A DNA stretch of 36,653 bases, taken from contig NZ_PPQD01000024.1 in NCBI RefSeq assembly GCF_002901825.1, positions 1 through 36,653 of the forward strand, written 5' to 3'. Shown one piece after another: positions 11,032 to 22,680 of the stretch. Source of the DNA: Mammaliicoccus sciuri (GTDB lineage: Bacteria > Bacillota > Bacilli > Staphylococcales > Staphylococcaceae). Every line of letters begins with the position of its first letter. Positions within the stretch are counted from its first letter, which is position 1. A program made the translations under genes and the position numbers. Under the pieces are notes generated by a model. The model was not told the DNA's origin and ran no database searches. It was given only the letters and a program-made list of their open reading frames with translations.

Positions 11032-11415
11032 TTATTTATCATTTTCCGCGTCTTTTTTATCTTCTGGTAATTTAAAAATAATTTCACCGTCATTGCTTAA
11101 AAAGTATTCGCTTCTCGCAAGTTTTTCTATATATTCTTTATCGTTCAGTCGTTTAATTTGTTCTTTAAGTTCTATCTCTTTATCTTGCAATTTTTCATAT
11201 GTTACAGCTTTTTCTTTACGCTCTTGTACTAATTCATCATTGCGATTTTTTTGTAGAAACAGCATGATGATCATAATAACGATTATTAACAATAATACTC
11301 CACCAAATAAGGTAAGTCGCTTGCGTATCACTTGGCGCGTTTTATTGACAGTCTTTTTTTGTTTATTTTGGGACTGTGTATATTCATTATCTAGATTTTT
11401 AATTTTTTGCGCCAT
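11032..11415 (-). CDS. divIC: Septum formation initiator DivIC
   Basis: This bitopic division protein partners FtsL and DivIB in the septal peptidoglycan synthase complex. The 127-residue sequence has a basic cytoplasmic N-terminus (1-33), one TM segment (34-54, beginning LTLFGGVLLLII), and an external coiled coil (about 57-95). It then has the conserved tail EYIEKLARSEYFLSNDGEIIFKLPE. AGGAGG stands 7 bases before the ATG. It follows rqcP by 16 bases. The B. subtilis sporulation genes yabP and yabQ, which lie between these two, are absent. Confidence 0.94.
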   Translation of the reverse strand: MAQKIKNLDNEYTQSQNKQKKTVNKTRQVIRKRLTLFGGVLLLIIVIMIIMLFLQKNRNDELVQERKEKAVTYEKLQDKEIELKEQIKRLNDKEYIEKLARSEYFLSNDGEIIFKLPEDKKDAENDK

Positions 11416-11431
11416 TGGTGTACCTCCTTAT

Positions 11432-11698
11432 TTATATAGAATCTTGAATTTTTTCTTCTTTGATAACTTCAAACATTGTCTTAGCATTTTCTTTATTAGC
11501 ATGTTCAGACAACCCTGTCACTTTAACAACAATTATTCTATTACCTAATCTAATTTCCAATTCATCTTCAACACTTACAGTCGTTCCTGCTTTAGCAACT
11601 TGACCATTTACTTTAACTCTACCTTGGTCACTCACTTCTTTAGCAAGTGTACGACGCTTAATCAGTCTAGATACTTTTAAATATTTATCTAATCTCAA
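11432..11698 (-). CDS. rqcP: S4-domain ribosome quality-control factor RqcP
   Basis: This is an 88-residue protein that is mostly one S4 RNA-binding domain: MRLDKYLKVSRLIKRR, then VNGQVAKAGTTV. In B. subtilis the orthologue YabO (RqcP) binds stalled 50S-peptidyl-tRNA complexes and supports RqcH-driven alanine tailing. The start codon is TTG, overlapping the mazG stop as TTGA; AGGAGG lies 9 bases before it, so coupling to mazG is likely. Confidence 0.92.
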   Translation of the reverse strand: MRLDKYLKVSRLIKRRTLAKEVSDQGRVKVNGQVAKAGTTVSVEDELEIRLGNRIIVVKVTGLSEHANKENAKTMFEVIKEEKIQDSI

Positions 11699-12861
11699 AT
11701 TGTTAAACCTCCTTTATTTATAAATTCTTTTAATGATTGTTCACCGTATCCCTCTAATTTGGTTTTATCATACAACTTCAAAAAGTAATCAGCAAATATT
11801 TTTTCTAGTTTCTCACGTTCAACTTTGCCTTCTTTTTGTTTTTCATTGTTCCAAATTTTCTTGAGGTCTTTAATATCGTCCGCCTCTTGGTCACCAAACA
11901 CATGTGGATGTCTACGTATCATCTTAGAAGTTAATGTTTGTATCACTTCTCTTACATCAAAGTAAGCTTCTTTCTTTCCAATCGCAGCATGTAGCATCAC
12001 TTGTAACAATATGTCTCCAAGTTCTTCTATCATATGATCAATATCATCTTCATCAATTGCTTCAATTAATTCAAATGCTTCTTCAAGCACATAACGTTTC
12101 AATGTTTCATGGGTTTGTACTTTATCCCAAGGACAGCCTTCTTCAGACACTAATGTATCGATAGTTTGTTCTAAATATTGAAAATCACCATATAGTTGTT
12201 CCTCTTTAGTTATTTTCGGAATGAATAAACTTGTTAAATTTGATAACTCAGCATGATGGTCCATTTCATACAATGGACATGAAATCACATCTGCTTCACC
12301 TAGTCTTGCATTAGAAACAAGTTTCACAGGGTGATTATCTGGATATCTTTCCATCAATGTGACTTTAATATCCGATGCAACTAATTGATCATACACTTGT
12401 GTAATAATCGTATTCGTTCTTATATTTAATAAAGTCTCAGATAAACACGTTCCGTCTAATAATGTAAATCCGTCATTTGGGTCAATATTAACAGCATTGA
12501 ACATATCATCTAGAAAGCTTTTCCCACCTAACACGTGAACATCAGAGGATTTTTCTAATAGGAGCTGCGTCGTTGTTTCAGCTACCATTGGATCACCAGG
12601 TACCGCATAAATGATATTTTCATGTTCAGCCTTTTCAATCAACGTATCGACAATTTCAGAATATACATTAAGAAAATCATTGTGCTTTTCATAAATATAA
12701 TCAAAACCTTGCCAATTTAAGTCTTCTAATTCTTTAACGACTGGATGGTCTAGCGTACGCGCATATATTACATCAGCTGATTGAAGTTTACGATAAACGC
12801 CCATTGGCAATTCTTCTAAACTATAATTACCTAAGCCAACAACTAAAATTTGTTGTGCCAT
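11695..12861 (-). CDS. mazG: Fused tetrapyrrole-methylase-like / MazG pyrophosphohydrolase (YabN)
   Basis: This is a two-domain protein of 388 residues. The N-terminal ~200 residues resemble the tetrapyrrole (corrin/porphyrin) methylase fold, with VVGLGNYSLEELPMG and VPGDPMVAETT. The C-terminal part is MazG, with GCPWDKVQTHETL near 240, then LEEAFELIEAI and EELGDILLQVMLH carrying the metal-binding acidic residues. MazG domains hydrolyse NTPs to NMP and pyrophosphate, cleaning the pool of abnormal nucleotides. The substrate of the methylase-like half is unknown. The fusion is standard in Bacillus YabN, so it is not an oddity here. Confidence 0.93.
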   Translation of the reverse strand: MAQQILVVGLGNYSLEELPMGVYRKLQSADVIYARTLDHPVVKELEDLNWQGFDYIYEKHNDFLNVYSEIVDTLIEKAEHENIIYAVPGDPMVAETTTQLLLEKSSDVHVLGGKSFLDDMFNAVNIDPNDGFTLLDGTCLSETLLNIRTNTIITQVYDQLVASDIKVTLMERYPDNHPVKLVSNARLGEADVISCPLYEMDHHAELSNLTSLFIPKITKEEQLYGDFQYLEQTIDTLVSEEGCPWDKVQTHETLKRYVLEEAFELIEAIDEDDIDHMIEELGDILLQVMLHAAIGKKEAYFDVREVIQTLTSKMIRRHPHVFGDQEADDIKDLKKIWNNEKQKEGKVEREKLEKIFADYFLKLYDKTKLEGYGEQSLKEFINKGGLTI

Positions 12862-12868
12862 ATGTTAA

Positions 12869-14377
12869 TTACTCCTTTATTATTTTATCCATTAAAGGCA
12901 AATGTTTCCATTCATCTTTTATTAATATTTTCATTTTTATTATACCTATTATGACAACCATTACGCCAACAATACCTGCCAGTAACATAATTAATAGACT
13001 GGTCATTCTCGTGTGCGTTGGAATAAGCAATACAACTTGTACAAATACAGACATGATTGCAAGTAAAGTAATCACTTTAATCATAAATAAACCCATACGT
13101 TGAAATTGATAAAGTTTCATCACATGTACATGCAAAATCAATGTATATATAGCGAGCGACAAGACTGTCGACAAACTTGCACCAAATATACCAAACTGCA
13201 GTACAAACCAGTAATTCCCGATCAATTTCGTTACCATACCAATAATGAGCGCAATAAATAATATATTTCTATTTAATTTCACTTGCAATAACGCTGTATA
13301 CATGATGATAAATGTCACAAATACTACTGCGAGCATAAAGACGCTCAGTGTACCAATCAATTCATTCGTCTTAAAGAATACAGTATTTAATAACGGCAGT
13401 AAGTTCATTAAGCCAAATGCGGCAGCCATACTAAATAACACTGTTATTTTCAACGATGTATTAGCATATTCATTCACGAGTTGATGATTTTTCTTTTGCA
13501 GTTGTTCTGTTAACAATGGAATAAGCACAAAACTAAATGTAGTTGTGATGATAAGACCCATCTGAATTAATGAAGCACCTCTATCAAACACGCCTTTTAC
13601 TTTTATACTTTCATGAAAGCTATATCCATTCTCTTGCAATAAATGTATAAGCGTAAATGAATCTACAATTTGCCATAAGATCAATATCAAATAAGAAATG
13701 GCATACAAGATTGTCATCGTCACGATATTTTTAGTGTCTTTCAATTTTATTTCCCAGGAAAACCTCAGTATAGGCTTTCTTTTAAACCAGAAGTAAATTG
13801 CAATACAACTTAATCCCAATACAGATCCACTGATTGCGATTGTGCCAGCTTGATAAATCGAAATATTCAAGCCAATAAACAACAAAATTGCGGTTAAAAT
13901 CACACCGACTCTAACCACTTGATCAATAACCTGTGAAACGGCAATAAAGTTCATCTGATGTTTCATTTGATAATACCCTCGTGCCATTGAGATAAATACA
14001 AGTGGTATTAGCGCTATACTCGCCATACGAATCATAGGTGTTAAGTTTACATCACCCATTAGCCCACTTATCAAATGTGCACTTAAAAATATAGCAATAC
14101 TTATCAACAAACAAGTCATTTGTAAGAACCAGAACATGCCTACTATTTCTGATTGTTTACGTTGAATCATCCAGCTACTCATGACACTAGGAAGCGCGTT
14201 TAAACTTACAACACTCACAATCGCAACGAGCGGATATACTTGTTGGTATGCATATAAACCTTCATCACCTAAAACATTTTGGTAAGGTACTCTATAAATT
14301 GCGCTTAAAATTTTAACAATGACCATCGTGCCTGTTAACAACAATACACTATTAAAAATTGGTTTAGATTGTGTCAT
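12869..14377 (-). CDS. Polysaccharide-biosynthesis flippase of the MOP superfamily (YabM)
   Basis: This is a 502-residue integral membrane protein with about 14 hydrophobic segments throughout. The opening [20 protein letters not shown] and [15 protein letters not shown] is typical of the SpoVB/MurJ-like branch of the MOP flippases. These move lipid-linked sugars across the membrane; the B. subtilis paralogue at this position is YabM. The substrate is unknown. It overlaps the end of mfd by 14 bases, so its ribosome site lies in mfd and translation is probably coupled. spoVT, which lies between mfd and yabM in B. subtilis, is missing. Confidence 0.9.
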   Translation of the reverse strand: MTQSKPIFNSVLLLTGTMVIVKILSAIYRVPYQNVLGDEGLYAYQQVYPLVAIVSVVSLNALPSVMSSWMIQRKQSEIVGMFWFLQMTCLLISIAIFLSAHLISGLMGDVNLTPMIRMASIALIPLVFISMARGYYQMKHQMNFIAVSQVIDQVVRVGVILTAILLFIGLNISIYQAGTIAISGSVLGLSCIAIYFWFKRKPILRFSWEIKLKDTKNIVTMTILYAISYLILILWQIVDSFTLIHLLQENGYSFHESIKVKGVFDRGASLIQMGLIITTTFSFVLIPLLTEQLQKKNHQLVNEYANTSLKITVLFSMAAAFGLMNLLPLLNTVFFKTNELIGTLSVFMLAVVFVTFIIMYTALLQVKLNRNILFIALIIGMVTKLIGNYWFVLQFGIFGASLSTVLSLAIYTLILHVHVMKLYQFQRMGLFMIKVITLLAIMSVFVQVVLLIPTHTRMTSLLIMLLAGIVGVMVVIIGIIKMKILIKDEWKHLPLMDKIIKE

Positions 14378-17300
14378 CGTCTACCAAACTTTCATTGATC
14401 ACATTAGTTAAAAATTTCAAATCGTCTAACCATTGTTTTGATTTTTGTAATTTAAACACCATTTGATTGTTCGAAACGGCTATTTTTAGTTTTCTACCGA
14501 GTGGTTCAGTAACTTTAAACAACACATCACCTTTTAAATGATTTGTCGTATATTCCGAAGCTGTCAATTGTATCACTTTAGCGACTTCTTTAATTTCTGT
14601 AATACCGAAATGAATACCATTCAATCTTACTCCCACAACATCTAATAAACGTTGTACTTCAACAGGGTACTCACCAAAACGATCGATCAATTCATCTTGA
14701 ATATCTTCCAATTGAGTTTGAGTCGTAATCGATCTCAATTTTTTGTACATTTCAATTTTGGCTTGTTCATTCTTAATGTATTCTGCAGGAATATAGGCAT
14801 CTATCTTAATGTCCACTTCAAGTTGTGGTACTTCTGATTCTGGTTCAATACCTCGTTTCACATTAACCGCTTCTTCTAACATTTGAGAATATAAGTCATA
14901 ACCTACAGAATCTATGAAGCCATGTTGCTGACTACCTAATAGATTTCCTGCACCACGTATATTCAAATCACGCATGGCAATTTTAAATCCTGAACCTAGT
15001 TCTGTAAATTCTTTGATAGCTTGTAGTCTTTGCTCTGCAACTTCAGTTAGTACTTTATTTTGTTCATGTAAGAAATATGCATAACCAATTCGACTTGAAC
15101 GACCTACTCGTCCACGCAACTGATACAATTGACTCAATCCAAATCTATTAGCATCTTCAATAATCAATGTATTGGCATTCGGAACATCGACACCCGTTTC
15201 AATAATCGTCGTTGTCACTAAAATATCGTATTCTCCATCCACAAAATTCAACATCGTTTCTTCTAATTCTCGTTCTGTCATTTGTCCATGAGCAACGCCA
15301 ATTCTCGCATTAGGCATGAGCATAGATAACTGTTCACTCTTTTGATATATAGACTGCACGCGGTTATATAAATAGAATGCTTGTCCACCACGTGAAAGTT
15401 CACGTTCTAGTGCTTCTTTAACAAAACTCATATTTTGTTCTAATACATACGTTTGAACAGGGAATCTGTTTTCAGGTGGTGTTTCAATAACAGATAAATC
15501 TCTAACACCTAATAAACTCATATGAAGTGTTCTCGGAATTGGTGTAGCTGTTAAAGTAAGAACATCTACATTTGTCTTTAATGCTTTAATTCTTTCTTTA
15601 TGTTTCACACCAAATCTTTGTTCTTCATCGACGATTAATAAGCCTAAATCTTTATATTCAACATCTTTACTTAGTAATTTATGTGTACCTACAACAATGT
15701 CTACAAATCCAGATTTGATACCTGCTTTCGTCTCTTTAACTTGTTTAGGTGTTCTAAATCTACTCATCATTTGAATTTCTACTGGATATTCTTGCATACG
15801 TTCTCTGAATGTTTCAAAATGCTGTTGGGCAAGAATCGTTGTTGGTACGAGCACGGCTACTTGCTTACCTTCCAAGACTGCTTTAAATGCAGCTCTTATC
15901 GCTACCTCAGTCTTACCATATCCAACATCACCACAAAGCAGTCTATCCATCGGTCTTCTTTTTTCCATATCTGCTTTAATTTCTTCTAAAGAAGTGACTT
16001 GGTCAGGCGTAGGTTCATATGGGAAGTCCATTTCAAATGTCATTTGTTCTTCAGTATCTGGCCCGTATTGATAGCCTTCAACTTGTTCTCTCTCTTGATA
16101 AAGCTTCAACAGTTCATCCGCAATGTCTTCCACATTTTTTTGAACTTTAGCTTTCGTTTTTTTCCATTCTGTACCGCCAAGTTTATTTACCTTTGGCTCT
16201 TTATCATCGGAACCAACAAACTTCTGAACATCATTCATTTGATCAACAGGTACAAATAATTGATCGGTACCTTTATATTGAATTTTAATATAATCTTTAT
16301 GAATGCCGGATACTTCTAATGTTTCAACACCTAAATATTTACCAACACCATGATGTACGTGTACAACATAGTCCCCCACATTCAATTCTTGATAAGACTT
16401 TATTTTTTCAGCATTAGATAACTTTTGTCTTCTTTTAGACTGTTTTCTTTCACGTGCTTTGAAAAGTTCTTTTTCTGTCACGACGACAAGCTTCATATAA
16501 GGTAATTCAAATCCTTCTGACAGCGCGCCATCCGTTACGATAGCTTGTCCTCGGTCACCGACTTGTTCTACCCTATCTATAACAGTTGGAATTTTCATGT
16601 CGTTTAACATACTTTGAATACGAGACTTTCTCGTTTCAGATTCTGCTAATAATACGACCGTGAATCCTTGTTTCATAAAGCGATCAAACTCTGATTGCAT
16701 AATATCGTATTGTCCATAGAACCTTTGAACAGGTTTACATGAGAATTTCACCATCTCTTCAATTTCAACTGGCATACTTGCAGTAAATAAAGTGAAATAG
16801 GCAATTTTATGCTGATGCAACAGTTCAGTAAAAGCATGTTCAGAAATAAAGCGTTGGCCAATAAATCCTTGACCTGATTCTATTAGCGATTGCGTAAATT
16901 CTTCGATTTCGACGTCTAATGAATGTTCAGTTTCTTTAATTCGATTATATTCGTCTACAACAATAAGTGCATCATCCGCAAAATAATCTGTTAAAGTTGT
17001 GACTTCATCATACATAAACGAAATCACACGTCTTAAAATTTGATGATCTTTCAATTCATCACTTTGCATCAATATCGTTTGATACGTATCTTTTAAGTCG
17101 GGACGCATTTCTGTAGCTAATTGTTGTCTTGTCTTTTCGTATGCTTCTTCCATACGTTCTGGAAGTTGGCTAATTTGTTCACTTGTAAAAATATAATCAC
17201 TAGCCGTTGTAATTTCAACTTGTTCAACATTACCTAAAGAGCGTTGTGTTTCAACGTCAAACAACCTCATACCGTCTACTTCAGTATCAAACAATTCGAT

Positions 17301-17873
17301 ACGAACAGGATCTCCAGTTACTGGATAGATATCAATCAACCCACCACGAATTGAAAACTCGCCAACTGCTGATACTAACGATTGCCTCTTATAGCCCATA
17401 TCAATCAATTGATTAGCCCATTCATCTAAATCAATATCATCACCTATTTGAATCGATTTATAATGTTCATTCCAAATATGCTTCGGTGTTAGTTGTTTTT
17501 TCAAACCGTTTATAGGCACGATAAATAAGCCCTTCTTGCCTTGAGCAAGTTGGGTTAGTGTTCTGATACGTTCACTCATTAAATCAGGACTTTGAGTCGA
17601 GAACGCCTCTATCATAATATCTTGTACAGGAAACTTAAATACTTCTTCAGGTGGTAATAATTGAAGAATATCCGCTTCTAATTTATCCGCCTGATACAAG
17701 TTATTTGTTACGATAACGAGTTGTTTATCGTTTTTAAGATATTGTTCTAATATGAGTAGCGCTTTACTTGACTGATTAAGTCCTGTTATGAGTATGTTCT
17801 TTTCTCCAAATATTTGCGTTAATTCTTGAAATCGTTCGTCTGCTTGTATGATTTCATGGATAACGTGTTTCAT
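14364..17873 (-). CDS. mfd: Transcription-repair coupling factor Mfd
   Basis: This large DNA translocase pushes stalled RNA polymerase off lesions and recruits UvrA. The 1169 residues show the full layout: an N-terminal UvrB-like module with [12 protein letters not shown], an RNA-polymerase-interaction domain around [17 protein letters not shown], and a RecG-like motor. The motor carries Walker [10 protein letters not shown] (about 645-653), DEEQ (about 749) and [10 protein letters not shown]. It continues with [17 protein letters not shown] and [13 protein letters not shown], then the C-terminal domain. The ATG overlaps the pth stop codon (ATGA). Confidence 0.98.
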   Translation of the reverse strand: MKHVIHEIIQADERFQELTQIFGEKNILITGLNQSSKALLILEQYLKNDKQLVIVTNNLYQADKLEADILQLLPPEEVFKFPVQDIMIEAFSTQSPDLMSERIRTLTQLAQGKKGLFIVPINGLKKQLTPKHIWNEHYKSIQIGDDIDLDEWANQLIDMGYKRQSLVSAVGEFSIRGGLIDIYPVTGDPVRIELFDTEVDGMRLFDVETQRSLGNVEQVEITTASDYIFTSEQISQLPERMEEAYEKTRQQLATEMRPDLKDTYQTILMQSDELKDHQILRRVISFMYDEVTTLTDYFADDALIVVDEYNRIKETEHSLDVEIEEFTQSLIESGQGFIGQRFISEHAFTELLHQHKIAYFTLFTASMPVEIEEMVKFSCKPVQRFYGQYDIMQSEFDRFMKQGFTVVLLAESETRKSRIQSMLNDMKIPTVIDRVEQVGDRGQAIVTDGALSEGFELPYMKLVVVTEKELFKARERKQSKRRQKLSNAEKIKSYQELNVGDYVVHVHHGVGKYLGVETLEVSGIHKDYIKIQYKGTDQLFVPVDQMNDVQKFVGSDDKEPKVNKLGGTEWKKTKAKVQKNVEDIADELLKLYQEREQVEGYQYGPDTEEQMTFEMDFPYEPTPDQVTSLEEIKADMEKRRPMDRLLCGDVGYGKTEVAIRAAFKAVLEGKQVAVLVPTTILAQQHFETFRERMQEYPVEIQMMSRFRTPKQVKETKAGIKSGFVDIVVGTHKLLSKDVEYKDLGLLIVDEEQRFGVKHKERIKALKTNVDVLTLTATPIPRTLHMSLLGVRDLSVIETPPENRFPVQTYVLEQNMSFVKEALERELSRGGQAFYLYNRVQSIYQKSEQLSMLMPNARIGVAHGQMTERELEETMLNFVDGEYDILVTTTIIETGVDVPNANTLIIEDANRFGLSQLYQLRGRVGRSSRIGYAYFLHEQNKVLTEVAEQRLQAIKEFTELGSGFKIAMRDLNIRGAGNLLGSQQHGFIDSVGYDLYSQMLEEAVNVKRGIEPESEVPQLEVDIKIDAYIPAEYIKNEQAKIEMYKKLRSITTQTQLEDIQDELIDRFGEYPVEVQRLLDVVGVRLNGIHFGITEIKEVAKVIQLTASEYTTNHLKGDVLFKVTEPLGRKLKIAVSNNQMVFKLQKSKQWLDDLKFLTNVINESLVDDDTI

Positions 17874-18442
17874 ATAACTTCACCATTATACTGGTTCATC
17901 ACATTCTGAAAAGTTTCGCCTTTAATTAAAGCTTCACAAGCATCTGCTGCGCGATCGATCACTTTTTCCATTGTAATCATTTCATCATCAGAGAACTTTT
18001 GAAGCACATAACTCGGTACACTCATGCCATTTGTAGGACGATCAATTCCGATTCTAATACGGTTAAAACGGTCTGTCCCTAAATGTTGAATTAAAGACTT
18101 CATACCGTTATGGCCACCAGCACTTCCTTTCTGACGTAGTCTCAAATGACCTTGAGACTGGTCCATGTCATCATAGAGTACAACTAGATCCTCTATATCT
18201 ATATTATAATAATCCATTAATGGTCTTACAGCTTCACCTGATAAATTCATGAAAGTCATAGGCTCAATGAGCATTACTTTCTCACCATTTATAAGACCTA
18301 TTGTATATGCGCCTTTAAATTTTTGTTTATCTAAATCTAGTTGATGACGATCAAGTAATTTATCAACTACTTCAAAGCCAATATTATGACGTGTTAAGTC
18401 ATATTTCTTTCCGATATTTCCAAGTCCAACAATACATTTCAT
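17870..18442 (-). CDS. pth: Peptidyl-tRNA hydrolase
   Basis: It releases tRNA from peptidyl-tRNAs that drop off ribosomes and is essential in bacteria. In the 190 residues, [20 protein letters not shown] carries the catalytic histidine H19. [18 protein letters not shown] and GGHNGMKS form the substrate-binding loop region. The gene is preceded by GGAGG and heads a tightly overlapped run pth-mfd-yabM-mazG-rqcP-divIC. In B. subtilis the same gene is spoVC. Confidence 0.97.
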   Translation of the reverse strand: MKCIVGLGNIGKKYDLTRHNIGFEVVDKLLDRHQLDLDKQKFKGAYTIGLINGEKVMLIEPMTFMNLSGEAVRPLMDYYNIDIEDLVVLYDDMDQSQGHLRLRQKGSAGGHNGMKSLIQHLGTDRFNRIRIGIDRPTNGMSVPSYVLQKFSDDEMITMEKVIDRAADACEALIKGETFQNVMNQYNGEVI

Positions 18443-18473
18443 GTTGTAACCTCCATATTAATTCTAAGTATAT

Positions 18474-18482
18474 ATTATAGCA
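18474..18482 (-). promoter_or_regulatory. Extended -10 promoter for pth-mfd operon
   Basis: On the minus strand TGCTATAAT gives an extended -10 with a consensus hexamer; ATGAAA sits 16 bases before it as a weak -35. It lies between the rplY terminator and pth. Confidence 0.6.
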
Positions 18483-18516
18483 TTTTTGTGATTTATTTCA
18501 TCTATCTATACTTACA

Positions 18517-18546
18517 TAAAAAAACCCAACACAAATGTGTTGGGTT
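18517..18546 (-). terminator. Terminator after rplY
   Basis: AACCCAACACA and TGTGTTGGGTT form an 11-bp stem directly after rplY, followed on the minus strand by TTTTTTT. Confidence 0.92.
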
Positions 18547-18562
18547 GAAGATTTAAAAAATA

Positions 18563-19207
18563 TTATTTTTCTTCTTCTGATTCTTCTTTTTCAGCTTCTT
18601 CTTCTGCTACTGCATCAGCTTCTTCAGCTGCAGTTTCTTCAGCATCTTCAGCAGGTTCTTCTGTTGGAGGAACTACTGTTACAACTGCTTCTTCTTTATC
18701 GTTTTCGATAGTGTATTTACCAGTTGCATCTAAGTCGCCTACTAAGTAGCTATCACCAATAGCTAATTCTGTAATATCAACTTCGATATTTTCAGGAATT
18801 GCATCTGGAGTAGTTGTAACTTGTAAGTCGAATAATGGTTGTTGAACTACGCCACCTTCAGAAGCACCAACTGATTCACCTACTAATACTACAGGTACGT
18901 CTACAGTTAATTCTTCTTTCATGTTGATAGCTAAGAAGTCAACGTGAGTGATTTGATTTTTAAGAGAATCGTATTGATAATCTGAAACCATAACTTTGAT
19001 TGTTTTTGAACCAACACCTAATTCGATAACGCCGTTACGTCCAACTTCACGAATTGTTTTGATGAATTCAACTTCATCAACTTTAACAGATGTATTTTTA
19101 GCACCGTAACCGTATACGACCGCTGGAATAACACCTGAAGCTCTTAATTTACGTAAACTAGAACGAGTTTGTTTACCTTGACGGATAACTGACTTTAATG
19201 AAGTCAT
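18563..19207 (-). CDS. rplY: 50S ribosomal protein L25 / general stress protein Ctc
   Basis: It binds 5S rRNA in the large subunit. The 214-residue form is the long Ctc/TL5 type: an N-terminal L25 domain (1 to about 95, beginning [20 protein letters not shown]), a C-terminal beta domain to about 180, and a strongly acidic Glu/Ala tail. I chose the ATG at 19207: AAAGGTGG lies 8 bases upstream, whereas an in-frame GTG at 19219 overlaps that ribosome site. It has its own promoter at the end of prs and a leader of about 100 nt. In B. subtilis ctc is a SigB target; I see no SigB promoter here. Confidence 0.95.
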   Translation of the reverse strand: MTSLKSVIRQGKQTRSSLRKLRASGVIPAVVYGYGAKNTSVKVDEVEFIKTIREVGRNGVIELGVGSKTIKVMVSDYQYDSLKNQITHVDFLAINMKEELTVDVPVVLVGESVGASEGGVVQQPLFDLQVTTTPDAIPENIEVDITELAIGDSYLVGDLDATGKYTIENDKEEAVVTVVPPTEEPAEDAEETAAEEADAVAEEEAEKEESEEEK

Positions 19208-19219
19208 TATCTTTTCCAC

Positions 19220-19310
19220 CTTTCATTTATGCGCGATATGCGCTCCTACACTTACCCATCAACAATAATCGCTGCTTGTAAGTGGTTATTTAGTCCATAA
19301 AAATGAACCG
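19220..19310 (-). promoter_or_regulatory. Structured 5' leader of rplY
   Basis: The predicted rplY transcript begins about 100 nt before its ATG. The leader holds a 7-bp inverted repeat CACTTAC/GTAAGTG (19249-19255 with 19278-19284) and a short hairpin GCGC-ATATC-GCGC (19231-19243) about 12 nt ahead of the ribosome site. A regulatory role is inference; the paired arms are visible. Confidence 0.4.
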
Positions 19311-19316
19311 TTTGTT

Positions 19317-19345
19317 ATTATACACGAATATTATAAATTAATCAA
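19317..19345 (-). promoter_or_regulatory. rplY promoter
   Basis: On the minus strand TTGATT (19340-19345, inside the last codons of prs) and TATAAT (19317-19322) have a 17-base spacer. Confidence 0.65.
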
Positions 19346-20300
19346 ATAGCACACTAACAGATTCTTGTTCATATACTCTAACAATTGCTTGTGCTAATAA
19401 TTCTGCTACAGACAATTCTTTAACGTTTGCAGGTTTTCTATCTTCTGGTAATTGAATAGAATTTGTAACAACTAATTCTTTAATTTGAGAATTTTCGATA
19501 CGTTCTTTTGCTGGCCCTGATAATACAGGGTGTGTACAACAAGCATAAACTTCTTTTGCACCTTTTTTAACAAGTGCATCTGCTGCTAATGTAATTGTTC
19601 CAGCTGTATCAATAATATCGTCGATAATGATGGCAGTCTTACCATTAATATCTCCAACAATATTCATAACTTCTGCTACGTTCGGTTTCGGACGACGTTT
19701 ATCAATAATAGCGATAGGTGTTTTTAGACGGTCAGCCATTTTACGCGCTCTTGTTACGCCACCATGGTCAGGTGAAACAACTACTGTTGATTCAGGATCT
19801 AAACCTTTTTCTAAGAAGTAATTTGATAAAATTGGTACGCCCATTAAATGATCAATCGGTATGTCAAAGAACCCTTGAATTTGAGGTGCATGTAAATCAA
19901 GTGCTATCATTCTGCTTGCGCCAGCTTTTTCTATAATATTTGCCACAAGTTTAGCAGTGATTGGTTCACGGCTTCTAGCTTTACGGTCTTGTCTTGCATA
20001 ACCATAATAAGGCATTACAATATTAATATTTGCTGCTGATGCACGTTTACAAGCATCAATCATAATTAATAATTCCATCAAGTGTTCATTCACTGGGTTT
20101 GATGTTGGTTGAATAATAAACACATCACAACCACGGATACTTTCTTCAATATTAATTTGAACTTCACCATCAGCAAATCTCTTAACTGTAGATTTACCTA
20201 ATGGGATCCCTACTAAATTGGCAACTTCTTGCGCTAATGGTTGGTTACCTTCAAGCGAAAATATTTTTAATGAAGAGTTCTTATATTCAGTGTTCAACAT
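19338..20300 (-). CDS. prs: Ribose-phosphate pyrophosphokinase (PRPP synthetase)
   Basis: It makes PRPP from ribose 5-phosphate and ATP, supplying purine, pyrimidine, His, Trp and NAD synthesis. PRPP is also the ligand of PurR and the substrate of Hpt in this window. Motifs are the ATP-site segment [10 protein letters not shown], the divalent-metal segment [11 protein letters not shown], the flexible [11 protein letters not shown] and the PRPP loop [14 protein letters not shown] chose the ATG at 20300 (320 residues, [10 protein letters not shown]) because GGAGG lies 7 bases upstream and the family begins there. A second ATG at 20330 also has GGAG upstream and would add ten residues. Confidence 0.97.
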   Translation of the reverse strand: MLNTEYKNSSLKIFSLEGNQPLAQEVANLVGIPLGKSTVKRFADGEVQINIEESIRGCDVFIIQPTSNPVNEHLMELLIMIDACKRASAANINIVMPYYGYARQDRKARSREPITAKLVANIIEKAGASRMIALDLHAPQIQGFFDIPIDHLMGVPILSNYFLEKGLDPESTVVVSPDHGGVTRARKMADRLKTPIAIIDKRRPKPNVAEVMNIVGDINGKTAIIIDDIIDTAGTITLAADALVKKGAKEVYACCTHPVLSGPAKERIENSQIKELVVTNSIQLPEDRKPANVKELSVAELLAQAIVRVYEQESVSVLFD

Positions 20301-20346
20301 TTCTGTTCCTCCGATATCATTTTGACTCATGTTTTGACGGCTCCTT

Positions 20347-21720
<1,374 letters not shown>

Positions 21721-21738
21721 TTATACACACTTTAGTCT

Positions 21739-21768
21739 ATTATAATTTAATTGACCGCATAGTATCAA
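21739..21768 (-). promoter_or_regulatory. glmU-prs promoter
   Basis: On the minus strand TTGATA (21763-21768) and TATAAT (21739-21744) are separated by 18 bases, between the spoVG terminator and glmU. Confidence 0.65.
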
Positions 21769-21819
21769 GAAAGACTTCAAGTAAACGTTTCCTTATTAAC
21801 AAATCCATTATAATGAAAC

Positions 21820-21863
21820 ATAAAAAAACAGCAGTTAAAATCACAAGATTTTAACTGCTGTTT
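21820..21863 (-). terminator. Terminator after spoVG
   Basis: A perfect 17-bp stem (21826-21842 with 21847-21863) closes a 4-base loop (ACAA on the plus strand). It is followed on the minus strand by a run of T and ends the purR-ridA-spoVG transcript. Confidence 0.95.
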
Positions 21864-21897
21864 ATCAATATACGTGAGCTGAGTACTTTAAATATCG

Positions 21898-22230
21898 TTA
21901 TTCTTCTTCACTGTCTGATGCTTCATCGCTATCCTCTGAATTTGAGGCTTCTTGAGCTGATTTTGGAATAATGACTTCATCTGTTTCATCATATACTTTC
22001 ATAACCGCTTCTTGAATTTCTTGTCTCATTTCAGAATTAATGGGATGCGCAATATCTCTAAATTCCCCATCTGGCGTACGCTTACTAGGCATAGCCACAA
22101 ACAGTCCTGAATTTCCCTCGATTACTCTTAAGTCGTGAATAACAAAAGCGTCATCTAATGTTATAGAAACTAATGCTTTCATTCTTCCATCCGTTTGAAT
22201 TTTTCTTAATCTCACATCTGTTACCTTCAT
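21898..22230 (-). CDS. spoVG: Regulatory nucleic-acid-binding protein SpoVG
   Basis: This is a 110-residue protein beginning [11 protein letters not shown], with the conserved block [20 protein letters not shown] and then [12 protein letters not shown], followed by an acidic Ser/Glu/Asp tail. In B. subtilis it affects septation in sporulation. In staphylococci SpoVG binds DNA and RNA and acts downstream of SigB on capsule, virulence and envelope genes. It follows ridA by 56 bases, the yabJ-spoVG pairing known as a SigB-dependent operon in S. aureus. The ribosome site AGGGGG is unusually G-rich. Confidence 0.95.
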   Translation of the reverse strand: MKVTDVRLRKIQTDGRMKALVSITLDDAFVIHDLRVIEGNSGLFVAMPSKRTPDGEFRDIAHPINSEMRQEIQEAVMKVYDETDEVIIPKSAQEASNSEDSDEASDSEEE

Positions 22231-22286
22231 GATTTGTGTGCCCCCTGTTTTGTCTATTTAAAGTAGCAGCATCATATTAATTGAAG

Positions 22287-22664
22287 TTAGTTATTTATTT
22301 TTGCAATCATTTCGATTTCAACTTTAACATCTTTCGGTAAACGTGCAACTTCTACACAACTTCTAGCAGGCAAATGTTCATTAAAATATTCGCCGTATAC
22401 GGCATTGATGTCTTGAAAGTCGTTCATATCTTTTATAAAAATTAAAGATTTAACGACACTTTCTAAAGATGCGCCACTTTCTTGAAGTACTACTTTTAAA
22501 TTTTCTAGTACTTGCTTAGTTTGTTCTTTGACATCTTCAGAAACGACTTCACCTTGTTGATTTAACGGTATTTGACCAGAAGTAAATACTAAATTATCTA
22601 CTACTACTGCATGGCAATATGGTCCTAAAGCTTCTGGAGCATTTGTTGCGTTAATACTTTTCAT
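22287..22664 (-). CDS. ridA: RidA-family enamine/imine deaminase (YabJ)
   Basis: It hydrolyses reactive enamine/imine intermediates such as 2-aminoacrylate from PLP enzymes. At 125 residues it is the normal length of the YjgF/YER057c/UK114 family, with GPYCHAVVVDNLVFTSGQIP, then ARSCVEVARLPKDVKVEIEM containing the conserved arginine and terminal glutamate. It sits 16 bases after purR. In B. subtilis yabJ is linked genetically to PurR-dependent repression, which fits the gene order. Confidence 0.95.
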   Translation of the reverse strand: MKSINATNAPEALGPYCHAVVVDNLVFTSGQIPLNQQGEVVSEDVKEQTKQVLENLKVVLQESGASLESVVKSLIFIKDMNDFQDINAVYGEYFNEHLPARSCVEVARLPKDVKVEIEMIAKINN

Positions 22665-22680
22665 GTTGATTACTCTCCTT

